A stretch of DNA of 64,000 nucleotides from the NCBI RefSeq assembly GCF_022898935.1, contig NZ_JALIRP010000002.1, positions 558,001 through 622,000 of the forward strand. The letters are read 5' to 3'. This document shows, piece by piece, positions 36,031-45,322 of the stretch. A model generated the notes under the pieces. That model searched no databases. It was not told where the DNA came from and saw nothing but the letters and a program-made list of their open reading frames with translations. Position 1 is the stretch's first letter, and each line of letters opens with the position of its first letter. The translations under genes and the position numbers were made by a program. This stretch comes from Paenibacillus mangrovi. Lineage in GTDB: Bacteria; Bacillota; Bacilli; Paenibacillales; Paenibacillaceae.

Positions 36031-36335
36031 AATCATTTTCTTTGTATAAATTCGAGTGAATCCGATGAAAAGACTAGTGGCATCATTGATAACACAGAGG
36101 ATCAAAAGGCACTGACTGACATTTTAAACAATTCACCTCTTCTTATCGGAAATGAGACTGTAGATTACTACCGCGTATTAAAGGTTACAAAAAGTACGGA
36201 AACGAATTATCTCTTGAATTTGAAGGGGACGGTAGGTTTTTTAAAGTCGTTGACACTGGAATATTCTTTAAACTCGAGCTAGAAAACAAGCATAAATCGT
36301 TGAATATACTCATTGATCGAGTTGAGAAAAAATGA
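36031..36335 (+). pseudogene. Frameshifted remnant of a small unknown protein
   Basis: The first frame reads DEKTSGIIDNTEDQKALTDI and LLIGNETVDYYRV, then one base is lost or gained near 36177. The protein-like reading continues in another frame as KGYKKYGNELSLEFEGDGRF, FKVVDTGIFFKLELENKHKS and VEKK before TGA at 36335. No start codon with a ribosome binding site is visible. The acidic, beta-rich composition suggests a small immunity-type or hypothetical protein, but the family was not recognised. Confidence 0.5.
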
Positions 36336-36350
36336 TACGAAATAAGAAAT

Positions 36351-36378
36351 AGCTCTGGGCGATATACCCCAGAGCTGT
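36351..36378 (-). terminator. Hairpin, possible terminator
   Basis: AGCTCTGGG pairs with CCCAGAGCT around a short loop. The minus-strand side is followed by a T-rich run (ATTTCTTATTT), so it may end transcription coming from the GH42 gene about 190 bp away. Confidence 0.5.
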
Positions 36379-36571
36379 CTTCCGCATCGCAGTGAAAACC
36401 GAGCCGATGTCGTAGGTCCGGTTTCTTTTAGCGGGCTGTCCGTTAAAACGAGAGTTTAAGGTTCAGTCTTTCTGCATGTTGGCCGGATCTCATAACGAGG
36501 AACGTGCGATTCTTTCACCAGGAGCGACTTTAAGGGGATCGATTTGTACGTTCATTTTTTTGTGGCGTCAT

Positions 36572-38662
36572 TCATTGGAGCATGGACCGTATTCCGTATT
36601 CCGTCTTCTGGCGCTTGAGTATAACTACCCCATATGCTTGAAGCTCAATGGACTGATGAGCAGCTACATCACCCAGTACATATGTGTACTCATGCCCATC
36701 CAGCTGAACTATTTGGTGACGGTCAGTAAAATTGAGCACGAATACGAAATCCTGTACGCCATCTGTACGAAGTTGAACAGTTACACCTTGTGGCAGCTCC
36801 GTATCAAGAACTCGCGAGATTCCTTCCTGTGCAGCCAGACTACGGTAGAAGTCATGATAAAATGGTTTTTCAGCCCGAGCTGCAAGATAATAGGCCCTTC
36901 CTTTGCCGAGACGGTTCACGGTTAAAGCAGGCCGGCCAGCATAGAAATCATGTCCATATTCGGCAATCGCCTCTGCGGTCTCCAGATGGATAAGATCGCA
37001 CATTTCGCGGACTTCGAACTCCCCCTTCAAACCTGATATGGAGCCACTTGTTATCCGGATGGTATTGGCATCACGGTCATGAAGCCCCTCCAGTTCCTCC
37101 GACCATATGCCAAGCGCTTTGCGAAGCGGTCCCGGAAATCCGCCAAGGAAACATAAGTCGTTTTCATCGACGATGCTAGACCAATAGGTGGACACGAATA
37201 TTCCGCCGTTTTCGATAAAACGTTCTATCCGCTCTCCCACGCCAGGGCGGACCATATAAAGCATCGGAGCGATAAGAAGCTTATAAGGCGAAAAATCACA
37301 GTCCATATCAATCACATTTACAGGAATACCCATGTCCCAGAACGGCTTATAGTGCATTCTTACCGTTTCTTCATAATTCACGCCGATATTGCGCGGACCT
37401 TGAGCCTGCTTAACGGCCCATCGGTTCTCAGTGTCAAAAATAATGGCAACCTGCGGGTGAACCGTCGTTCCGACAATGTCATCCAGCTGCGCCAGCACTT
37501 GACCCACCTCTGATACGTCCCGGAAAACACGGGTATGCTCATGTCCGGCATGATCGATCACTGCGCCATGGAATTTTTCGCTAGACCCCCTGCTTTTCCG
37601 CCACTGAAAATATTGCACCGAATCCGATCCATGCGCAACGGCCTGCATGGAAGAAAGCATGTGCATACCAGGTCGTTTCAGTTTGCTGACCGGCTGCCAG
37701 TTAGTCTGGCTAGGCGTGCTTTCCATTAGTAAGAAAGGTTTTCCGCCCTTGATGGAACGGAACATGTCATGGTTAAGCCCGACCCATGCCGCCAGGTCAT
37801 GTTCGTCTTTAGTCCCGTGCCAGGTTGGATATGAATCCCAGCAAACGAAGTCGATCACATCGGCGAACTTCCAATAATTGAGACCTTCGAAGGCTTCCAT
37901 AAAATTGGTCGTCACGGGAAGATGAGGGGCCAGTTCTTTAAGCGGCTTAATTTCATGCTTGTAGAAATCAAGGGTTTGATCGGTCACGAAGCGTCTCCAA
38001 TCCAGCACAAGCCCGTGAACTTGCGTTTCACCATGTGGAGCCGGAGATTCAATCTGCAGCCAATCCGTATATGTATGACTCCAGAATGTTGTCCACCATG
38101 CATGGTTCAGTGCATCAAGTGAACCGTATTTCTGCTTGAGCCAGTTCCGGAATGCGTTCTGGCAATACGCGCAGTGGCATTCTCCCCCGAATTCATTGGA
38201 GATATGCCAACCGATCACAGCAGGATGGGCACCGTAGCGTTCTGCCAGCTTTCGGTTGATGATCGCTGTTTTTTCGCGGTAAACCGGCGAGGTAAAGCAG
38301 TGATTATGCCGGAATCCATGCAAATTACGGACACGGTTGGCCTCCACACGTAGTACCTCCGGATATTTGGAGGACATCCAAGCCGGTCGTGCCCCGCTCG
38401 GTGTGGCAAGGAAAGCATAGATGCCGTTCTCTGCAAAGCTGTCCAGCAGCCGATCCATCCATTCGAACGTAAATACACCTTCTTCCGGTTCTAAACTGGA
38501 CCAGGAGAAAATTCCTACAGACATGACATTACAGACGGCATGTTTCATTAATCGGATATCTTCATGCAGTATGTCCGGATATTGCAGCCACTGTTCCGGA
38601 TTATAGTCCGCACCATGAAGCATATGAGCAATTTTTGTAACCGGTAGGTGAGAAGTCGCCAT
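36572..38662 (-). CDS. Beta-galactosidase, glycoside hydrolase family 42
   Basis: 696 residues, standard GH42 length. The N-terminal TIM barrel has HGADYNPEQW at 16-25. Acid/base Glu157 is in HISNEFGG and nucleophile Glu314 in LLMESTPSQTNW. Cys122, Cys162, Cys164 and Cys167 match the zinc cluster of characterised GH42 enzymes. A trimerisation domain (YKLLIAPMLYMVRPGVGERI) and a small C-terminal beta domain (QDFVFVLNFTDRHQ) follow. There is no signal peptide, so it hydrolyses imported galactosides. It lies 6 bp after araB as the last gene of the operon. GH42 enzymes often act on galacto-oligosaccharides from plant galactan; an alpha-L-arabinosidic side activity is also known. Confidence 0.95.
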   Translation of the reverse strand: MATSHLPVTKIAHMLHGADYNPEQWLQYPDILHEDIRLMKHAVCNVMSVGIFSWSSLEPEEGVFTFEWMDRLLDSFAENGIYAFLATPSGARPAWMSSKYPEVLRVEANRVRNLHGFRHNHCFTSPVYREKTAIINRKLAERYGAHPAVIGWHISNEFGGECHCAYCQNAFRNWLKQKYGSLDALNHAWWTTFWSHTYTDWLQIESPAPHGETQVHGLVLDWRRFVTDQTLDFYKHEIKPLKELAPHLPVTTNFMEAFEGLNYWKFADVIDFVCWDSYPTWHGTKDEHDLAAWVGLNHDMFRSIKGGKPFLLMESTPSQTNWQPVSKLKRPGMHMLSSMQAVAHGSDSVQYFQWRKSRGSSEKFHGAVIDHAGHEHTRVFRDVSEVGQVLAQLDDIVGTTVHPQVAIIFDTENRWAVKQAQGPRNIGVNYEETVRMHYKPFWDMGIPVNVIDMDCDFSPYKLLIAPMLYMVRPGVGERIERFIENGGIFVSTYWSSIVDENDLCFLGGFPGPLRKALGIWSEELEGLHDRDANTIRITSGSISGLKGEFEVREMCDLIHLETAEAIAEYGHDFYAGRPALTVNRLGKGRAYYLAARAEKPFYHDFYRSLAAQEGISRVLDTELPQGVTVQLRTDGVQDFVFVLNFTDRHQIVQLDGHEYTYVLGDVAAHQSIELQAYGVVILKRQKTEYGIRSMLQ

Positions 38663-38668
38663 ATTGAA

Positions 38669-40339
38669 TCATCCTTTTACTTTAATCTCTTTTAACTTTT
38701 TCATGACCTGGCTGCCTCCACGGCCAAAAATATCTTGCAGCTCCGAGTATTGTTTATATAACTCGTCATAGATGGCAGCATGGGCGGGATTCGGCTTAAA
38801 GGTTTCCTTGCGCAGTTGCGCCATCTTGGCGGCCGCATCCACGATCGAATCATAACCGCCCTCTTCCGAACCAGCCGCAACGGCCCCGAACATTGCTGCC
38901 CCTAATGCAGCGGTTTGCACAGAATCTGCGATCTTGATTTCCCTTCCGGTTACGTCGGCATAGATCTGCATCAATAAACGATTTCGCTGCGGCAGTCCAC
39001 CGCAGGCGTATAACTCATCGACGTCAATGCCGCTGTCAGTAAAGGCTTCGATAATTTTGCGAGTGCCGAACGCAGTCGCCTCTATCAGCGCCCGATAAAT
39101 TTCCTCAGGCTTCGTCTGTAACGTGCAGCCTAACAGCAGCCCTGACAAGTCGGCATCGGCAAGCACGGAGCGATTGCCGTTCCACCAATCAAGAGCAATT
39201 AACCCGCTTTGTCCCGGCAAATAAGCTGAAGCTTCCCGCTCTAGCCACTCATAAACCGTGATCCCTGCTTCTGTCGCTGCTTGCTTTATATACGCTGGAA
39301 CAGCATGATCTACGTACCAGGCAAAAATGTCCCCTACTGCCGCCTGTCCTGCTTCATATCCGTACAAACCAGCCACAATGCCGTCTTCAACAACGCCGCT
39401 GATTCCTTCTGCATGCACTTCTTTATCGCTCAGCATCAAATGGCAAGTCGAAGTCCCCATAGCCATGACCAGTTTGCCGGGGGTTACAACACCGCAAGCA
39501 GGGACCATCGCATGGGCATCGATATTTCCTACGGCAACAGCCGTGCCCGGGCACAAGCCCATCACCCCCGCCATTTCCCAGCTCAAGCCTCCAGCCTTAG
39601 AACCAAGAGGGGCAATGGTGCCGCGCAGCTTGGTCTCTGCCAAATCCGCCATTGCCGGGTCAAGTGACTGGAGGAAACCGCGCGAAGGGTAACCTTCCCG
39701 TTTATTCCATAATGCTTTGTAACCCGCTGCGCAACTGTTGCGTATCTGCTCGCCTGTCATCTGCATGACGATCCAATCCGCTGCTTCCATAAACATGTCG
39801 GCCGCTTCATATATATGGGGAGCCTCATTTAAAATCTGCCATATTTTTGGAATCATCCATTCCGATGACACCTTGCCTCCATAGCGGGGTAAGAAAGTTT
39901 CCCCGCGTGCCTTGGCGATTTCGTTCATTCGATTGGCTTCGGTCTGCGCCGCATGATGCTTCCACAGCTTAACCCAGCTATGCGGATCTTCCCGCCATTC
40001 TGCCTTCAAACAAAGCGGTGTTCCCGTGGAATCCAGAGGCATCATCGTACATGCCGTAAAGTCGACGCCGATACCGACGACATCCTCCATGTTTACGCTT
40101 GCAGTACGCAGCACTTCCGACACCGATCGCCGCAGTACCTCCATATAATCCCCCGGATGCTGCAGTGCCCAATCGGTTCCCAGCTTTTGACCACTCCCAG
40201 GAAGTTTCTCGCCGATAACGCCATGCGAATATACGGTTACATGAGTAGCCACTTCCTCACCGTTAGTGAGGTCGACCAGCAATGCTCTTCCCGACTCTGT
40301 ACCGAAATCGATGCCGATCGAATACCTTCGTTTCACCAC
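38669..40339 (-). CDS. araB: Ribulokinase
   Basis: A 556-residue FGGY-family kinase of AraB length. [20 protein letters not shown] starts the first actin-like lobe; [20 protein letters not shown] and [19 protein letters not shown] are AraB-type blocks; ATP-binding [17 protein letters not shown] is in lobe two. It phosphorylates L-ribulose in L-arabinose catabolism. The start is GTG GTG with AAGGAGGAGG close upstream. AraA and AraD are not in the window, so arabinose isomerase and epimerase must be elsewhere. It precedes the GH42 gene by 6 bp. Confidence 0.92.
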   Translation of the reverse strand: MVKRRYSIGIDFGTESGRALLVDLTNGEEVATHVTVYSHGVIGEKLPGSGQKLGTDWALQHPGDYMEVLRRSVSEVLRTASVNMEDVVGIGVDFTACTMMPLDSTGTPLCLKAEWREDPHSWVKLWKHHAAQTEANRMNEIAKARGETFLPRYGGKVSSEWMIPKIWQILNEAPHIYEAADMFMEAADWIVMQMTGEQIRNSCAAGYKALWNKREGYPSRGFLQSLDPAMADLAETKLRGTIAPLGSKAGGLSWEMAGVMGLCPGTAVAVGNIDAHAMVPACGVVTPGKLVMAMGTSTCHLMLSDKEVHAEGISGVVEDGIVAGLYGYEAGQAAVGDIFAWYVDHAVPAYIKQAATEAGITVYEWLEREASAYLPGQSGLIALDWWNGNRSVLADADLSGLLLGCTLQTKPEEIYRALIEATAFGTRKIIEAFTDSGIDVDELYACGGLPQRNRLLMQIYADVTGREIKIADSVQTAALGAAMFGAVAAGSEEGGYDSIVDAAAKMAQLRKETFKPNPAHAAIYDELYKQYSELQDIFGRGGSQVMKKLKEIKVKG

Positions 40340-40357
40340 GCCTCCTCCTTCCCCTTG

Positions 40358-40555
40358 TCAATAAACAGCACCGGTTTCCCCGGTGCTGCTGTGCCTTCCG
40401 CGTTTCACACTATCATACAAACCATCGATTTCTGATTGCGTTAACGCTTTGCGATAGATCTTCAATTCATCCATTTTTCCAATAAAGTTGCTGCCGCCGC
40501 CAGGGTTCCCCCCGATGCGGTCCTCCTGGGACACGTATTTAAATGTGCTGCCGGT
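40358..40555 (-). pseudogene. C-terminal LamG-domain remnant in frame behind the sialidase-like gene
   Basis: Right after the TAA of the sialidase-like gene the same frame continues for 65 codons with the classic end of a LamG/concanavalin module (NFIGKMDELKIYRKALTQSE, IDGLYDSVKRG) to a TGA. The first ~150 residues of such a module are missing. The likely history is an internal deletion that brought a stop codon against the last blades of a former carbohydrate-binding domain. It has no start signals of its own. Confidence 0.7.
40365..40390 (-). terminator. Hairpin between the sialidase-like gene and araB
   Basis: CAGCACCGG pairs with CCGGTGCTG; on the minus strand it is followed by TTTATTG. 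It overlaps the end of the LamG remnant. It may partly terminate before araB. Confidence 0.55.
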
Positions 40556-41773
40556 TTAATACACAAGTTCACGAAAGTTGGCGACGGTATGAAAGGAAAT
40601 GAAATTGCCGTTATGGGCGCTGAATGCCTGCTCATCGCCTGATCGGCTGAGGATATGCAGATCCTCCCCGTCAACAACCATCGAGGCATAATGACGGGAA
40701 TGTCTAGCCGAAGGTCCAGCCGCAACAAGGCCTGCAAAGCACCAATCGATACAGTTTCTGGAATAATGAAGTTGTAGCCGTGATCTCTCATTGTTGGGAA
40801 GATTGTAACGGTCAGCGGGCAATCGTTCCGCTCTGGTCATACTGTCCGTTGGCTGTGTGCTAAGCAACCAATATAGCCGGGACACTTCGTCATAGATCAT
40901 GTGGAATTTCATTTGTCCCCCCGGGCAAGGTACGAATACAACCTGCTTGCCGGAAGGGACGTTCTCAAGCATTGTTATCATCGAGCCGTCATCCTGCTCG
41001 ACGACTTTGGCGATCGCGGCATAGCCGCTTCCGCCCGTATGGGTCCGCATCCACAGATGGAACGTCCGTCCGCGCGGATCATGCCAATAATGATCCGGAT
41101 CGGTGAATTGAACCACGTTGGTCTCAAGCCATCCTGCAGGAGCGCAGCCTCGGCCAGGTGCAATATCGATGTACCGCTGCGGATCGGCATGAAAGAACGG
41201 AACGCCGAAGTAATTCAGCTTCTCTGCAGGAACGGCATCGCAGAAGGCAAGTTCCGAGGCGAACGTCCAATTTTCGGTCCTGGTCAGATCTGCGTCGGTC
41301 CTGCCGCGCATAAGAATCGGTGCCAATTCGCCGACCCCCCATACCTCAATCTTGTGATAAAGATGTTTCTCCATCACCAAATATACCGATTCATTCGCAT
41401 AATGAACGTTGCACGGCGCTTGATGCCATTGTTCGCCTCTTGTAAGGACCGCCGGTTCGGTCCAGTCTTCTCCTTCATTATCAGAGCGTATAACCATGAG
41501 GTCTCCATCGTGTCCCAATACATACAACGAACGGCCGGCGACAAAAGGCCGGGCATGGACAAACGGAAAGTCTCCCCTGTGGGTCCATGATTTCCCTCGG
41601 TCATCAGACGTGAATATTTTCCCGCATGGCCCATGCACGCCTGGTCCGCCGATGTCCATCGTAACCACGAGTCGTCCCGAGGCAAGCCTGGCTATGCCAG
41701 GGCTATAACAGAAGATCGATGCGGGATCGCTGGATTCATAGATTTTGATAAACTCATCTGCAAGCGTTCTCAT
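40556..41773 (-). CDS. Sialidase-fold (BNR repeat) glycosidase-like protein
   Basis: 405 residues without signal peptide. Asp-box motifs typical of six-bladed sialidase propellers are visible: TSDDRGKSWTHRG and RSDNEGEDWTEP. The start region reads FCYSPGIARLASGRLVVTMD, as in the sialidase-like family common in glycan loci of Paenibacillus. The classical sialidase Arg-Ile-Pro and full Arg triad were not confirmed. Relatives with this fold include sialidases and GH93 exo-arabinanases; araB nearby and the lyase of the NanA superfamily upstream allow either reading. The protein ends at TAA followed by an in-frame LamG remnant, so it may be a truncated form. Confidence 0.75.
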   Translation of the reverse strand: MRTLADEFIKIYESSDPASIFCYSPGIARLASGRLVVTMDIGGPGVHGPCGKIFTSDDRGKSWTHRGDFPFVHARPFVAGRSLYVLGHDGDLMVIRSDNEGEDWTEPAVLTRGEQWHQAPCNVHYANESVYLVMEKHLYHKIEVWGVGELAPILMRGRTDADLTRTENWTFASELAFCDAVPAEKLNYFGVPFFHADPQRYIDIAPGRGCAPAGWLETNVVQFTDPDHYWHDPRGRTFHLWMRTHTGGSGYAAIAKVVEQDDGSMITMLENVPSGKQVVFVPCPGGQMKFHMIYDEVSRLYWLLSTQPTDSMTRAERLPADRYNLPNNERSRLQLHYSRNCIDWCFAGLVAAGPSARHSRHYASMVVDGEDLHILSRSGDEQAFSAHNGNFISFHTVANFRELVY

Positions 41774-41784
41774 TAATCTGCCTC

Positions 41785-42687
41785 CTAGCCTTTTAACGAA
41801 CCAATCATGACGCCTTTAACAAAATACTTTTGGGCAAACGGATAAATACAAAGGATTGGAAGGCTCGAGACGATAATAATGCCGTATTTGACGGATTCAG
41901 CCAAAAACGTTTTCTGAGCCATGTCCTGATCTCCAATGCCAAGTTCGAGCTGCTGCATCATTTGCGTTTGACTGCTCAAAATTTCCCTCAGCACTAATTG
42001 CAGCGGTATTAAATTTCTGTCGTTTAAGTAAATCAAGGCATTGAAGAATGAATTCCATTGCCCTACGGCCGAGAACACAACAAGTACGGCAATGATTGCT
42101 TTAGAGAGCGGAAGTACCACTTTGAAGAAATAGCCGATGTTTCCGCACCCGTCTATCTTCGCGGCTTCAAATAACTCTTGCGGAATGGTCGATTGAAAAA
42201 AAGTACGAGTGATGATAATATTCCACATACTGACGCACCCAAGGATGATAACGGTCAGCGGATTATCGATCATATGCAATTTCCGTACAAGCAAATAGGT
42301 TGGGATCAATCCGCCATGAATGAACATCGGAATAATGAACAGCATGACGATAAACCCTCGCCCCACCATGTCCTTGCGCGAGAACGCATAAGCGGTCATC
42401 AAGGTAAGGGAGACGCTGAGCGCGGTCCCCCCAATCGTATAAAGAACGGTGTTCCGGTAACCGATCCATAACTGCTTGTATTTAAATATCAGGTCATAAC
42501 CGTTTAAGTTAAATCCTTTCGGAAATAAAATCACCTTGCCTGTTCCGACCGCGGAAGGGTCGCTAAAAGATGCGATGACGACAAAATACAGTGGGTATAA
42601 CACGATCATTAATAACAGGGTCAGAAAGGCAATGTTTACGGTGTCGTAGACGACATCCGCCTTGCTTCTGCGCACGCCGTTCTTCAT
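41785..42687 (-). CDS. Carbohydrate ABC transporter permease, LplC type
   Basis: 300 residues, CUT1 permease with EAA loop LFEAAKIDGCGNIGYFFKVVLPLS and the ending YPFAQKYFVKGVMIGSLKG. The conserved LplC feature PFSKGFNLNGYDLIFKY-like FPKGFNLNGYDLIF follows the first membrane segment. ATG with GGAGGG 5 bases upstream. Its partner permease lies 51 bp upstream. Confidence 0.92.
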   Translation of the reverse strand: MKNGVRRSKADVVYDTVNIAFLTLLLMIVLYPLYFVVIASFSDPSAVGTGKVILFPKGFNLNGYDLIFKYKQLWIGYRNTVLYTIGGTALSVSLTLMTAYAFSRKDMVGRGFIVMLFIIPMFIHGGLIPTYLLVRKLHMIDNPLTVIILGCVSMWNIIITRTFFQSTIPQELFEAAKIDGCGNIGYFFKVVLPLSKAIIAVLVVFSAVGQWNSFFNALIYLNDRNLIPLQLVLREILSSQTQMMQQLELGIGDQDMAQKTFLAESVKYGIIIVSSLPILCIYPFAQKYFVKGVMIGSLKG

Positions 42688-42738
42688 TCTTTCCCTCCTA
42701 CAAGTTTTTGCGTAGCCAAACCGTCAAAACCATCCTGC

Positions 42739-43689
42739 TTAGAAAATTCCATTTTGGCCTAATTTCTTGGCTAATTTGTTGACAGTCAACAGCAGTACCA
42801 AATTGATAACCGAATTAAACAGCCCGACCGCCGCAGAGAAACTGAACTGGGATTGAAGTAATCCACTCTTGTAGACATAAGTCGATATCACTTCGGAGGT
42901 GCTTAAATTCAGGGAATTCTGCATCAGAAAAGCTTTCTCGAATCCGACACCGAGTATATTGCCGCAGCTGAGGATCAATAACGTTACGATGGTTGGCATG
43001 ATCGATGGCAAATCAATATACCATGCCTGCTGGAATTTGGTAGCTCCATCGACCTTCGCCGCTTCATGCAGAGAAGGATCAACCCCCGATAACGCAGCCA
43101 GGTAAATGATGCTTCCCCATCCCATACCCTGCCAGATTCCCGACCAGACGTATAAATGGCTGAAGGCGTCCGGGTTGGTCAATGTCATCAAAGGCCCTTT
43201 AGTCAAACCGATGGAATTGAGCAACTGGCTGACAACGCCCAATCTAGGGGAAAGAAAGACATTCAGCATCCCTACCAAAATAACCGTAGAAATGAAATGA
43301 GGAGCATACGTTACGGTCTGCACGACCTTTTTGAATTTCTTGCTCGTCACGCTGTTAAGCGCCAAAGCAAGGATGATGGGTATCGGAAAACCCGCAATAA
43401 GCGAGTAAAGACTTAAAGATAACGTATTTTTGATCAGCACCCAGAATACATCCAAATGTACAAACCGTGCAAAATGGTATAATCCTACCCAGTCGCTTCC
43501 CCATATCCCCTTGATCGGCTTGAAATTCTCAAACGCAATCAGCACGCCGTACAAAGGCACATAATCAAACATGATGACGTAAATCAGTGCGGGAAGAACT
43601 AAAAAGTAAAGCCCGATATTTTGTTTCACGCGATTGATGGTTATCACCCCTCTCTTAGTATCTCGAGACGGATTATTTCGCCTACTCAT
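42739..43689 (-). CDS. Carbohydrate ABC transporter permease, LplB type
   Basis: 316 residues. First membrane segment GLYFLVLPALIYVIMFDYVP, AFENFKPIKGIWGSDWVGL loop typical of LplB, and EAA loop LHEAAKVDGATKFQQAWYIDLPS. The ATG overlaps the stop region of the lipoprotein gene by 8 bases and lacks a strong ribosome binding site, so translation is probably coupled. Inner-membrane half of the importer. Confidence 0.9.
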   Translation of the reverse strand: MSRRNNPSRDTKRGVITINRVKQNIGLYFLVLPALIYVIMFDYVPLYGVLIAFENFKPIKGIWGSDWVGLYHFARFVHLDVFWVLIKNTLSLSLYSLIAGFPIPIILALALNSVTSKKFKKVVQTVTYAPHFISTVILVGMLNVFLSPRLGVVSQLLNSIGLTKGPLMTLTNPDAFSHLYVWSGIWQGMGWGSIIYLAALSGVDPSLHEAAKVDGATKFQQAWYIDLPSIMPTIVTLLILSCGNILGVGFEKAFLMQNSLNLSTSEVISTYVYKSGLLQSQFSFSAAVGLFNSVINLVLLLTVNKLAKKLGQNGIF

Positions 43690-45322
43690 GGCCTAACTTA
43701 CTTGCGGCATCCAGTTGTTTTTGATTCAACTGCATATATTCATCCAGCCCCAGATCCTTCAATTTCTTGACATAGGCATCCCATTCCGCATCGATGTCAC
43801 CCTTGCCGGATATCCAGTTGGCAATCGTGGTTTTGATGTAATCATTAAGCGATTTGCTCAAATCGGTCATTCTCTGCTTCTCTTCGTCGCTTAACAAGCC
43901 GCTAGGCATGGGAGGATAGTTCAGGTTTTTTTCCGGTAAATATTTCTTGTAAATGTTTTCATATGCCCACTCACGCGTTCCTTCTTTCTTGAAATTGTCG
44001 TTGACGATCTTGTTGTTGAACATATCTTCATCCAGAAGAGCTATGCCGTAATTGCCCAGCGCTTTATCGGCATCCGCCACTTCGGTGGTTGGACTCAATA
44101 ATTCGTACTTGCCGTCACTGCTGTTTTTCCACCATACGCCTTCGCTGCCGAAGTTCTCCGTTAAAGACCATTCCGGATCGGCTAGGAGCTCTGCCAATCT
44201 TGCTGATGCCACGGGATACTTATTGTTTTTGAAGATGACATAGTTTCGCGGCCAGATGCTTTTGGTCTGACGACGAATTAATGGATTCTTGCCGTTTGGA
44301 GACTTCAGAGGCGCTATCGGGGTCCACCATTTCCCGTCGCTCACGTTTTGTCCTTGATCTCCAAACGAAGTCATTGAACCGACTAAAGGAGGGATGGATG
44401 AAATAGCAGCCGTATATCTCCCCCAATCATCTGTAAATGCTTCCGGAACGATCAACCCGTTCTTATACAAATCGGCCAAGTATTTGATCGGTTCTTTGAG
44501 ATCGGGATTCGTGGCCTGCGATTTATACTTGCCGTCTTCTACAATAAAATAGCTGCCTGGGGTATACACGCCGAACGCGCCATATATATCGAATTGCCCG
44601 CCGATGTTGTTGCCGTACAATATGTAGTATGGGATGACGTTCTTTGGTATTGAACCTTTTCCTGCATTATTTTTGAAAGCCATTAACACGTTTTTGAATT
44701 CATCCGTCGTTGTAGGTATCTGGAGCCCCAATTCATCTAGCCATTTTTTGTTGATAAACCATTGATCCCGCAAGTTATAGGAAGTTTCATTCAATACCGC
44801 GTAAGGAAAGCCGTACAATTTGCCATCCGGCATCAGCGCCTGCTTCTTTAGCTCCGGATTCGTGTCAAAGAACTTTTTCCAGGAAGGGGTGTATTGCAGG
44901 AGATTATCGATTCCTACGATATCTCCTGCATCAATGGCATCCGACATCGCCTGATCGGAAGCATCCATCCTGAGCCCAATATCCGGATAGTCCCGACTGC
45001 TGAACATCAGGTTCGCTTTTTCGGCATCGCTGTATACTTTCAGGTTGATTTTTATGTTCGTTTTTTCCTCGATTTTCTTCCATAGGTTATATTGGGTGAC
45101 ATCTCCCATATGGGCTCCGTTTGCAATGCCTACCGTTAAAGTAATCGGCTCTTTCGTAATTGGAAAACCTGTGGCATTCGTGATTCCGCCGTCAAGCAAA
45201 TTGCCCTCCGATGATGGCATTACGCCTTCGTTTTGCTTCGCATCGGAACAAGCGATTAATGTCCCCCCGATGAGTGCAATACTCATGATACAGGATAGAA
45301 ATTTGGATACTCTGCTTTTCAT
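43682..45322 (-). CDS. Solute-binding lipoprotein, LplA/YtcQ type
   Basis: 546 residues with lipobox LIAC (Cys25). Mature motifs: ITLTVGIANGAHMGDVTQYN, LMFSSRDYPDIGLRMDASDQ, IFKNNKYPVASARLAELLAD. The orphan lipoprotein at 51.4 kb shares the same blocks (LMFASRQYPDLLLRSDASP, FKNNKYPIASARLADLLADP), so the two are paralogues. The ATG overlaps the stop of the lyase gene (ATGA) after a G-rich site. It brings oligosaccharide to the two downstream permeases. Confidence 0.93.
   Translation of the reverse strand: MKSRVSKFLSCIMSIALIGGTLIACSDAKQNEGVMPSSEGNLLDGGITNATGFPITKEPITLTVGIANGAHMGDVTQYNLWKKIEEKTNIKINLKVYSDAEKANLMFSSRDYPDIGLRMDASDQAMSDAIDAGDIVGIDNLLQYTPSWKKFFDTNPELKKQALMPDGKLYGFPYAVLNETSYNLRDQWFINKKWLDELGLQIPTTTDEFKNVLMAFKNNAGKGSIPKNVIPYYILYGNNIGGQFDIYGAFGVYTPGSYFIVEDGKYKSQATNPDLKEPIKYLADLYKNGLIVPEAFTDDWGRYTAAISSIPPLVGSMTSFGDQGQNVSDGKWWTPIAPLKSPNGKNPLIRRQTKSIWPRNYVIFKNNKYPVASARLAELLADPEWSLTENFGSEGVWWKNSSDGKYELLSPTTEVADADKALGNYGIALLDEDMFNNKIVNDNFKKEGTREWAYENIYKKYLPEKNLNYPPMPSGLLSDEEKQRMTDLSKSLNDYIKTTIANWISGKGDIDAEWDAYVKKLKDLGLDEYMQLNQKQLDAASKLGHE

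Noticed and set aside
36476-36925. Plus-strand frame of 149 codons overlapping the GH42 gene end
   Set aside because: Mostly antisense to GH42, with no domain and no good start signal.
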